Source of the DNA: an uncultured Bacteroidales bacterium
Lineage (GTDB): Bacteria > Bacteroidota > Bacteroidia > Bacteroidales > UBA4417
DNA: 5,484 bases
Assembly: GCA_903917425.1 (NCBI GenBank)
Contig: CAIXAQ010000607.1
Span: 1 to 5,484, forward strand
Direction: 5' to 3'
Shown here: in pieces, positions 1 to 5,484 of the stretch
How the letters are laid out: each line of letters starts with the position of its first letter
How positions within the stretch are numbered: position 1 is the first letter of the stretch
Made by a program: the position numbers and the translations under genes
The notes under the pieces: generated by a model
Database searches by the model: none
Seen by the model: the letters and a program-made list of their open reading frames with translations, nothing else
What the model was told of the DNA's origin: nothing

Positions 1-359
1 ATACTGATAAAGATAATGTTTCTGCCGGTATTGGTGTATCATGGAACAGGCTGGTTTTTGCCGAAGAATACAGGGATGGATACAAGGTTGACTCAGTTTC
101 GGTGGAGACTAAGGTTTTCAACCCGGATGACTGGATGGCTTTTGCTGATGTGAGAGTGCGTGTATATAAAAATTTGCTGGTTAATGCACGCTATTCGTAT
201 TCGATGAGCAAAATTGCAACCCGATATATGCCTGATCTGAATAATCATTACAGCGAACGCGATTTTTACAATAGTGTTTGGTCGTTCCGCTTAATATACA
301 TGATCAACGAAAAACGCTCCGACAAAAATGAACCCAGAAAAGCTCCCATCAACGAATGA
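1..359 (+). CDS. Outer-membrane beta-barrel protein, C-terminal part (5' end outside window)
   Basis: The reading frame is open from the first complete codon at position 3 to the TGA at 357-359, so this is the last 118 or so residues of a longer protein that starts upstream of the window. The GTG at 102 is an internal valine rather than a likely start, because the frame continues upstream with protein-like sequence. The visible part alternates polar and hydrophobic/aromatic residues in strand-like blocks (for example around NLLVNARYSYSMSKI and SVWSFRLIYMIN). This resembles the last strands of PorT-like/'outer membrane protein beta-barrel' domains of Bacteroidota. A hydrophilic charged tail of about 15 residues follows the last strand. 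Role inferred only by class: a small outer-membrane barrel, substrate unknown. The 3' end overlaps the next gene by 32 bp in another frame, which suggests cotranscription. Family assignment is by pattern, not by search. Confidence 0.55.
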   Translation, partial: TDKDNVSAGIGVSWNRLVFAEEYRDGYKVDSVSVETKVFNPDDWMAFADVRVRVYKNLLVNARYSYSMSKIATRYMPDLNNHYSERDFYNSVWSFRLIYMINEKRSDKNEPRKAPINE

Positions 360-855
360 ATCGGCCGTAATTATCGAAAAGCTGGATTTGTTGCCTCACC
401 CCGAAGGAGGCTGGTACAGCGAAGCTTACCGTTCGGACGATATTTTACAGACCCATTCCCTACCGGATCGGTATAAGTCGCCGCATTGCTTTTCTACTTC
501 TATCTATTTTCTGCTCGAAAGCAGTGACTTTTCGGCTTTCCACCGGATAACTTCCGACGAAACCTGGCATTTTTACCTGGGCAGCCCGCTTGTTATTTAT
601 TGCATATTTCCTGATGGCTCGGTATCTCATATTTTAATGGGAAATAACCTGAATGAAGGACAGCTTTTGCAGTTTACTATCAAACGAAATTGCTGGTTCG
701 CGGCTAAAATTAAGGATATTAATTCCTTTACCCTGGTGGGATGTACTGTTTCGCCAGGATTCGAATTCCCTGATTTTGAATTAGCCGGTCGACAAAACCT
801 TCTGAAAATGTTTCCGCAGAATGCAGCCCTGATTTCGGATCTTACACGTATGTAA
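328..855 (+). CDS. Cupin_5 / DUF985 family protein
   Basis: This 175-residue protein matches the DUF985 (Cupin_5) family over almost its whole length, which is the usual single-domain size. Family hallmarks are: the opening LLPHPEGGWYSEAYR (residues 21-35), a core strand STSIYFLLE (56-64), the motif FHRITSDETWHFYLG (71-85), and the closing VGCTVSPGFEFPDFELA (137-153). His72, Glu78 and His81 occupy the region where cupins carry metal or ligand-binding residues. No signal peptide or membrane helix is visible, so it is probably cytosolic. The family adopts an RmlC-like jelly-roll fold, but its reaction is generally undefined, so no specific activity is assigned. The ATG at 328 is preferred because the conserved domain begins about 13 residues after it and no better start follows. 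It lies inside the upstream barrel gene and has no clear ribosome-binding site, so translational coupling is possible. Confidence 0.88.
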   Translation: MNPEKLPSTNESAVIIEKLDLLPHPEGGWYSEAYRSDDILQTHSLPDRYKSPHCFSTSIYFLLESSDFSAFHRITSDETWHFYLGSPLVIYCIFPDGSVSHILMGNNLNEGQLLQFTIKRNCWFAAKIKDINSFTLVGCTVSPGFEFPDFELAGRQNLLKMFPQNAALISDLTRM

Positions 856-878
856 ATTTTGATTTAAATAGAATCTTT

Positions 879-933
879 GGTCATTCGTCCAATAATTACG
901 GTTATTCATCCAGAAAACATGGGTATTCGTAAA
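879..933 (+). promoter_or_regulatory. Three 21-bp-phased direct repeats, candidate LytTR regulator binding site
   Basis: Seen directly: GGTCATTCGTCCA (879-891), GGTTATTCATCCA (900-912) and GGGTATTCGTAAA (921-933) are direct repeats starting exactly 21 bp apart. Units 1 and 2 agree at 11 of 13 positions, unit 3 agrees with each at 9 of 13, and all share ATTCRT. An extra out-of-phase copy, ATCCATCCA, lies at 933-941. Known of the family: LytTR-domain regulators such as AgrA and AlgR recognise about 9-bp direct repeats, typically spaced about 12 bp apart, which gives a 21-bp period. From memory, the AlgR site is CCGTTCGTC, which unit 1 (881-889) matches at 7 of 9. Inferred: an operator for autoregulation by the LytTR regulator encoded at 4117-4857. 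The block ends 97 bp before the sensor gene start, a plausible activator position. Confidence 0.45.
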
Positions 934-972
934 TCCATCCAAATATCATTGCAATTGTTTCATAACTTTACA

Positions 973-998
973 TGGCTATAAAACAAGCTTTGTAGCCA
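973..998 (+). promoter_or_regulatory. Inverted repeat / hairpin in the leader of the sensor-kinase operon
   Basis: TGGCTATAAA (973-982) and TTTGTAGCCA (989-998) can pair over 10 positions, one of them a G-U wobble, closing a 6-nt loop. The structure ends 32 bp before the sensor gene ATG. No T-run follows, so it does not look like an intrinsic terminator of the upstream gene. It could be a dyad operator or a 5'-leader stem that affects transcript stability or translation. A weak Bacteroidota-like -7 element, TAACTTTA, lies at 963-970. If that were used, the hairpin would fall at the very start of the transcript, but no matching -33 element is present. The inverted repeat is visible in the sequence; its function is inference. 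Confidence 0.35.
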
Positions 999-1030
999 AA
1001 TCGTATACTCTTACTACCCTCCACTGACTG

Positions 1031-4000
1031 ATGCTCAAACGAATACCTCCATATCAAATCTTAAGGATAATTATACCGATGTTCCTGACATTGGTTATAA
1101 GCGGCTCTGTTTCAGCCCAACATCTTGGTTATAAACAATTTACAGTCGACGATGGGCTGGCTCAGTCCGAAGTTATTTCACTTTTTCAGGATTCAAGGGG
1201 TTTTCTTTGGGCAGGAACCAAATTTGGAGTTTCAAGATTTGATGGAAATAAATTTGTTACCCGTTTCGATAGCCTGGGGATTTTAAGATCTGCGGTTCGA
1301 TTTATCGAGGAGATTTCAGATGGCGAAGTAATAGCATCATCAGCTTCAGGTTATGTTATTTTTAAGCCGGATGGACAAATTTACGCAAACAGATACCCGG
1401 TTTTCAGTCCGAATGCCAGGCAATTTTCCTGGGTTAACCACAATAAGGCATATATAGCTGTCTTTCTTCCCAATAAATTAAAAATATTTGAATGTGCACG
1501 AACAGGCAGTATTGATGTTACCCGGGAATTCGCCGATCTGGCCGCTGCTATAAGCCGGTATGATATTGTTTCACTCACTTTTGACAGTAAGTACGACGCA
1601 TTTTATTTTTCGTATAAAAACCTTGAAACTTATTGCTTCAAGGATAATAAAACCACAAAATCTGGCTTGCCAAAATCTTGTATCTTACAAAAAGGACAGG
1701 ATGGAACAATATACACAGTTTCGCCCTGGATGGAGGACAGTCATCTGCCGAAAATGTCTGAAAAGACAGATAGTATTTCTGAGTCTATACCACAACTTAC
1801 AAAAAAATATATTCTATACAGGCTTCAAGGGAATAAAGTCAGCGCAGTTTTCGAATTTTCAATTGAAAAACACAACATCGTTTCTGCATTTGCTGTTTCC
1901 CAAACAGGTAAAGTAATAATTCCTATTGAAGGTGGAAAGTTATTCTTCTTTGAAAAAGGGAAAACCACAGTTGGCAATCTTAATTTTAGCCCTATTTCAT
2001 CGTTCCTGATGGATGATGGAGGGTCAATTTGGATAGGATCTGCCGCTGGCCTTTTACATGTTTTTCCTGAGTATTTCATTAATTTCAATAACGAAGAAGG
2101 CCTATTTCGTGATATACAATCATTAGTTTCAGACAAGGATGGCAGGATCTGGGCAGCAAGCTATTCGCAGGGGCTTCAATATTATGAGCATGGAAAGTTT
2201 TTCAAAAAGGAGTTGAAGAACATCCCTTTTCACAAAAGTCCATTTTATTTTTTCCCTGGTGGCAGATCCGACCATTCAGGTAAACTCCATTTTTGCCTTA
2301 ATCCCTATTTTGAATTAATATGGGATGGTAAAATGATATACTGGGATAAGGAAGCTCCGGTTAGTGCAAACTTGTATTTTTACGATGATACTGTAGCCCA
2401 TAAATATTTTTATGGAAATGACAAAGGATTGGTTGTAAAGGACCATGAGTCGAAACAATACAAAACATACCCCCTCGACATAGGCCCATCGAGTATAAGT
2501 AAAATAGTTTCGATAATCCGTGCTGAAAAAGAAACCCTGTTACTAGGCGGTTTCAAGGCAGTTATGGTGTACGACGGGAAAACCTTCGAGAAATTACCCA
2601 ATGCTCAGCATCCTGATATACCGGGTGCCAATGCCATGGAGAAAGATTACAAAGGCAATATCTGGATAGGTAATGGGAACGGTATTTACCTTTACGATAA
2701 TAAAAAGTTCCGCAAAATCGAAAACGAAAACTTTAACTACCTGGTACTTAGTTTACAGTGTATTGATTCAACAAAGTTGCTGATTGGCGGTATTAAAGGA
2801 ATCGGAATTCTTGATTTGAAAGAGTTTTACAAAAGCGGCAAAGCCAGGATCAGGTTTTTTGATAAAAATAATGGTTTTATCGCCGGCGAATGCCAGCAAA
2901 ACTGTATAACCCGCGATAAGGAAGGATATTACTGGATAGGTGCATCGAATGGCATTGTACGACTTGATGTGAAAGCCATCTCCGAGAATGACTGCGCTCC
3001 CCGTGTTTATTTTACAAATGCTTTCAATGACAACAAGCAGATGGACTGGTATCCGATTTCAATTGATGATTTTGGAAAAGGAAAAATTGAATTGTTATAC
3101 AATAACAACAACATCCGTTTCGAATTCACGGGAATAAATTTCTCGGCACCGGAAAATATTAAGTTTAGCTATAAGCTCGAAGGTTTTGATAAGAATTGGT
3201 CGAAACCGGGTACTGAGCGGTATGCTTCCTATACCAACCTGCCTCCCGGCAACTATATTTTCAAAGTGGGTTCCTTTGTCGATTCCGGCTTATTTTCCGA
3301 AAAACCTGCCGAATTCAGGGTAAGCGTCACTGCCGCACTCTGGCAAAGGTGGTATTTTTACCTTTTTGTCTGTTTATTAATTGCCGGACTTACAACCCTC
3401 GGTGTAAGGTATTATATGGTGAGTCGTAACCGAAAGATACGCAAACAAATCGATTACGAACAGCGTTTGGCAGAGCTGCAATTCAAAACATTACGCAACC
3501 AACTTGAACCGCATTTTATCTTTAATGCCCTCAATGCAATCGGATCGTCGATTTATCAAAATGAAAAGGAACAATCATACGACTTTTTGCAGCGTTTTGC
3601 CAAACTCATCAGGGTTACCCTGCTTCATGCAAATAAAACATACCGCACACTAAATGAGGAAATTGAGTTTGTAAAAAACTATCTGGATCTGGAACAATTC
3701 AGGTTCGGGAATAAATTTGAATACAAATTCAACGTTCAGGAAGGGATAAACCCCGAAATGCGGATACCGAAAATGATCATCCAAACCTTTGCGGAAAATG
3801 CCATAAAACATGGTTTAATACAGAAATCCGGAAAAGGACTGCTTTTAATCAACATTGCCGCAGAGGACGATTTTACAGGTATCACTATTGATGACAATGG
3901 ATTAGGACGCACTGAATCAATGAAACACAATTCCGACTCAACAGGAAAAGGCCTCGAAATTATTAAAGAGTATATTTCGCTCTTCAACCGTTTTAATGAC

Positions 4001-4120
4001 AAGAAAATACACTTACTGATGATGGATAAACTTGATGATTCCGGAATGGTAGCCGGGACGTTAGTAAACATAAAAATTCCCAATGAATTCATTTTTAACT
4101 CAATACCTAAATCCCTATGA
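1031..4120 (+). CDS. Periplasmic propeller/Y_Y_Y sensor with LytS-type histidine kinase
   Basis: This is an inner-membrane sensor kinase of 1029 residues. Domain order: signal peptide (1-29, cleavage likely SVSA-Q); a large periplasmic region with two-component-propeller (Reg_prop) motifs centred on Trp60, Trp334, Trp374, Trp545 and Trp635 (pattern D-x-x-G-x-x-W-x-G); a Y_Y_Y domain (about 685-766, core SYKLEGFDKNWS); one transmembrane helix (about 774-796); a short basic/coiled linker; and a His_kinase (PF06580)/HATPase module. The phosphoacceptor is His828 in LEPHFIFNALN, the N box is FAENAIKHG with Asn923, and the G boxes are DDNGLG (954-959) and GKGL (972-975). It should autophosphorylate and pass phosphate to the regulator encoded next, whose start overlaps this stop codon by 4 nt. 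The layout resembles Bacteroidota hybrid two-component systems, but the receiver and DNA-binding parts are on a separate protein. An in-frame TGA at 1025-1027 bounds the start, and the ATG at 1031 keeps the Lys-Arg signal-peptide N-region. Residues about 80-320 have few recognisable blade motifs. The ligand is unknown. Confidence 0.93.
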   Translation: MLKRIPPYQILRIIIPMFLTLVISGSVSAQHLGYKQFTVDDGLAQSEVISLFQDSRGFLWAGTKFGVSRFDGNKFVTRFDSLGILRSAVRFIEEISDGEVIASSASGYVIFKPDGQIYANRYPVFSPNARQFSWVNHNKAYIAVFLPNKLKIFECARTGSIDVTREFADLAAAISRYDIVSLTFDSKYDAFYFSYKNLETYCFKDNKTTKSGLPKSCILQKGQDGTIYTVSPWMEDSHLPKMSEKTDSISESIPQLTKKYILYRLQGNKVSAVFEFSIEKHNIVSAFAVSQTGKVIIPIEGGKLFFFEKGKTTVGNLNFSPISSFLMDDGGSIWIGSAAGLLHVFPEYFINFNNEEGLFRDIQSLVSDKDGRIWAASYSQGLQYYEHGKFFKKELKNIPFHKSPFYFFPGGRSDHSGKLHFCLNPYFELIWDGKMIYWDKEAPVSANLYFYDDTVAHKYFYGNDKGLVVKDHESKQYKTYPLDIGPSSISKIVSIIRAEKETLLLGGFKAVMVYDGKTFEKLPNAQHPDIPGANAMEKDYKGNIWIGNGNGIYLYDNKKFRKIENENFNYLVLSLQCIDSTKLLIGGIKGIGILDLKEFYKSGKARIRFFDKNNGFIAGECQQNCITRDKEGYYWIGASNGIVRLDVKAISENDCAPRVYFTNAFNDNKQMDWYPISIDDFGKGKIELLYNNNNIRFEFTGINFSAPENIKFSYKLEGFDKNWSKPGTERYASYTNLPPGNYIFKVGSFVDSGLFSEKPAEFRVSVTAALWQRWYFYLFVCLLIAGLTTLGVRYYMVSRNRKIRKQIDYEQRLAELQFKTLRNQLEPHFIFNALNAIGSSIYQNEKEQSYDFLQRFAKLIRVTLLHANKTYRTLNEEIEFVKNYLDLEQFRFGNKFEYKFNVQEGINPEMRIPKMIIQTFAENAIKHGLIQKSGKGLLLINIAAEDDFTGITIDDNGLGRTESMKHNSDSTGKGLEIIKEYISLFNRFNDKKIHLLMMDKLDDSGMVAGTLVNIKIPNEFIFNSIPKSL

Positions 4121-4857
4121 GAGCTTTTAAAACTTTATTGATCGACGATGAGCCTCAGGCACTCAGGCTGCTTGAAAAAATGCTGAAAGATTTCCCTCAA
4201 ATTAACCTGATCCAATCTTTCGATGATTCCGACGACGCACTGGCGTACATGCGTGAAAATCATTTTGACCTGGTTTTAATGGATATTCAGATGCCAAATA
4301 AAACCGGTTTTGATGTGGTTGCCGAAGCCCGCGAATATGGGCTTGATTTCCATGTAATTTTTATCACAGCCCACGACGAATATGCTGTGGAAGCAATCAG
4401 AGCTTCAGCTTTTGATTACCTGCGGAAACCTGTTGGCCGGGGCGATCTGGAACAGTCACTTGTCCGCCTGGAGCGCAAAATAGCTGCAAATTCACCTTTA
4501 GCAGGATTTGACCAACTGATTCAGATGGTAAAAAAACACCGTATCAAAATTCCCGATCGCAATGGATATAATTATTATTTGCCTGATGAAATTATTTTCA
4601 TCGAAGCTGATGGAAATTACAGTGAGTTAGTGTTGAAAAACCGGCGCGAACTTGTTACAATAGGCATCGGAAGCCTTGAAGAAATGTTGCAGGATAACGG
4701 CTTTATCCGCATCAGCCGTTCGTTTCTGATCAACAAAAATTACCTGGTGAGGCTCAATCATAAAAATCACACCTGCAGGCTGATTTACGATACACAAACG
4801 TTTGAACTCCAGGTTTCGCAGGACAGGATGAAGGATATAGAAAGTTTATCCGTTTAA
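4117..4857 (+). CDS. LytTR-family response regulator
   Basis: This 246-residue cytoplasmic regulator is the evident partner of the kinase before it. The receiver domain (about 4-120) has a complete active site: acidic pair Asp10-Asp11 in LLIDDEP, phosphoacceptor Asp56 in LVLMDIQMP, Thr84 in FITAHDEYA, and Lys104 in the YLRKP motif. The C-terminal LytTR DNA-binding domain (about 142-243) shows IIFIEADGNYSEL (159-171) and the signature FIRISRSFLINKNYL (196-210), with Ser200 where many members have His. Length and architecture are standard for LytR/AlgR/AgrA-type regulators. Phosphorylation by the kinase should promote binding to direct-repeat DNA sites, and a candidate site with 21-bp period lies at 879-933. 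The start ATG overlaps the kinase TGA (ATGA), and no ribosome-binding site is visible, so translation is probably coupled. Target genes beyond possible autoregulation cannot be inferred. Confidence 0.95.
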   Translation: MRAFKTLLIDDEPQALRLLEKMLKDFPQINLIQSFDDSDDALAYMRENHFDLVLMDIQMPNKTGFDVVAEAREYGLDFHVIFITAHDEYAVEAIRASAFDYLRKPVGRGDLEQSLVRLERKIAANSPLAGFDQLIQMVKKHRIKIPDRNGYNYYLPDEIIFIEADGNYSELVLKNRRELVTIGIGSLEEMLQDNGFIRISRSFLINKNYLVRLNHKNHTCRLIYDTQTFELQVSQDRMKDIESLSV

Positions 4858-4863
4858 TCAGGC

Positions 4864-4885
4864 GAAATCACTTCTGATTTCTTTT
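4864..4885 (+). terminator. Possible intrinsic terminator of the sensor-regulator operon
   Basis: GAAATCA (4864-4870) and TGATTTC (4875-4881) form a perfect 7-bp stem with a CTTC loop, followed by four T residues (4882-4885). It begins 7 bp after the regulator stop codon, the expected position for a rho-independent terminator reading on the + strand. The stem is AT-rich and the T-run short, so it would be weak. On the - strand no T-run follows, so it is one-directional. It overlaps the last codons and stop of the convergent hydrolase gene, so part of the sequence is constrained by coding. Confidence 0.4.
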
Positions 4886-5484
4886 GGTAACGGCTGCTTC
4901 CAGAAAAGCAATCATCAGTGGCATACTGAGAGGGCTTTTTGCATCCATTCTTTCGGGATGCCATTGCACTGCCATAAGGAAAGGTCTGCCTTCGGGATTT
5001 TGCCATTCAATGGCTTCAGCAACGCTATCGTTACTCCAGGCGACAATGCGAATACCGGGAGCAGGTTTTTCGACAGCCTGATGATGATTGGTAGTTACCC
5101 AGCCGGTATCTGCTTTGCAAATGGCTTGTAACTGACTACCTTTCAAGGTACTTACCGAGTGGAAGCAATGAATATAATCCTCGCACTGGTGAGCAACATT
5201 CCCCGGATGATCAGCAGGAATATCGACGATCAACGTCCCGCCCAGGGCCACATTCAAGATCTGTTGTCCCCGGCAAACACCAAAAACAGGCATTTGTAAA
5301 TGCAAAGATTCTTTTATCAGAGCAAATTCGAGTGAATCGCGCCGGGGATTCGTTTCGCAGCGGGCTGAATCGCAATCTTTTCCATAATATGACGGAACCA
5401 CGTCCTCGCCACCGGTAAAAATAATGGCGTTGCAGGTAGCCAGCAATTTAATAGCTGAATCCACCAGCATCCCTTTCATGTAGA
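4868..5484 (-). CDS. Gamma-glutamyl-gamma-aminobutyrate hydrolase-like (peptidase C26, class I glutamine amidotransferase fold), 5' end outside window
   Basis: The frame is open to the right edge of the window: the codon before the first Met (5477-5479) is a Tyr codon at 5480-5482, so that Met is probably internal and some 30-50 N-terminal residues are missing. Counting from that Met, 203 residues are seen, against about 230-260 in the family. Motifs: IIFTGGEDVVPSYYG (19-33); the nucleophile elbow FGVCRGQQILN (66-76) with catalytic Cys69; TTNHHQAV; and the end motif AVQWHPE with His174 and Glu176 completing the Cys-His-Glu triad. The family includes PuuD, which cleaves gamma-Glu-GABA in putrescine breakdown. 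No other putrescine gene is visible here, so the substrate remains open and related gamma-glutamyl hydrolysis is equally possible. It is likely cytosolic. The gene converges on the regulator gene with a 10-bp gap. Confidence 0.9.
   Translation of the reverse strand, partial: YMKGMLVDSAIKLLATCNAIIFTGGEDVVPSYYGKDCDSARCETNPRRDSLEFALIKESLHLQMPVFGVCRGQQILNVALGGTLIVDIPADHPGNVAHQCEDYIHCFHSVSTLKGSQLQAICKADTGWVTTNHHQAVEKPAPGIRIVAWSNDSVAEAIEWQNPEGRPFLMAVQWHPERMDAKSPLSMPLMIAFLEAAVTKRNQK

Noticed and set aside
872..879. AATCTTTG as a -7 element with TTTTG at 857-861
   Set aside because: The spacing between the two elements is about 10 bp, far short of the roughly 19-20 bp expected.
879..941. Short CRISPR-like array
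   Set aside because: Repeat units are about 13 bp with 8-bp gaps, too short and too few for CRISPR, and no cas gene is present.
963..970. TAACTTTA as a Bacteroidota -7 promoter element (consensus TAnnTTTG)
   Set aside because: One mismatch, and no TTG-like -33 element at the proper distance upstream. It remains possible only if the promoter depends on an activator at the direct repeats, so it is mentioned but not listed as a promoter.
1381..2601. Open frames on either strand inside the sensor gene (1381-1578 -, 1560-1916 +, 1825-2136 -, 2410-2601 -)
   Set aside because: They lie within a well-supported long coding region, show no recognisable domain and have low-complexity composition typical of shadow frames.
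3736..4092. 118-codon antisense open frame opposite the kinase ATPase domain
   Set aside because: The + strand carries the conserved N and G boxes here; the antisense translation resembles no family and is explained as a shadow.
4884..5081. 65-codon open frame on the + strand opposite the hydrolase
   Set aside because: The - strand encodes the conserved QWHPE motif in this stretch; the + frame is a shadow.
1..5484. tRNA, rRNA, insertion sequence or phage signatures
   Set aside because: No cloverleaf-like segment, transposase motif, terminal inverted repeat pair or integrase was seen on either strand.

Overview
The window looks like chromosomal DNA from a member of the Bacteroidota. The evidence is moderate-to-low GC, a lack of Shine-Dalgarno sequences before the starts, a signal peptide ending in Ala-Gln, a PorT-like outer-membrane barrel, and a large periplasmic 'two-component propeller' sensor, a type concentrated in this phylum. 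I cannot name the genus.

Layout from left to right: (1) the 3' end of an outer-membrane beta-barrel protein gene (1-359, +). (2) A DUF985/Cupin_5 family gene (328-855, +) whose start lies 32 bp inside the barrel gene in another frame. (3) A 175-bp intergenic region (856-1030) carrying three direct repeats of a GGTNATTCRTCCA-like element at an exact 21-bp period, followed by a 10-bp-stem inverted repeat just before the next gene. (4) A two-gene signalling operon: a 1029-residue sensor kinase (1031-4120, +) with signal peptide, degenerate propeller, Y_Y_Y domain, one transmembrane helix and a LytS-type histidine kinase, overlapping by 4 nt (ATGA) a 246-residue receiver-LytTR response regulator (4117-4857, +). 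(5) A convergent, 5'-truncated class I glutamine amidotransferase-like hydrolase of the PuuD/peptidase C26 family (4868-5484, -). Only 10 bp separate it from the regulator, and a possible terminator hairpin lies across its 3' end.

The kinase and regulator should work as a pair. A periplasmic signal would be sensed by the propeller/Y_Y_Y part, the cytoplasmic kinase would phosphorylate Asp56 of the regulator, and the LytTR domain would bind DNA. The 21-bp direct repeats upstream of the pair have the geometry of known LytTR-family sites (about 9-bp direct repeats separated by about 12 bp). Autoregulation of the operon is the most interesting testable hypothesis here. The signal and target genes cannot be read from the sequence. 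The cupin and amidotransferase genes have no evident functional link to the pair. Apart from this putative operator I see nothing that looks like a wholly new system.
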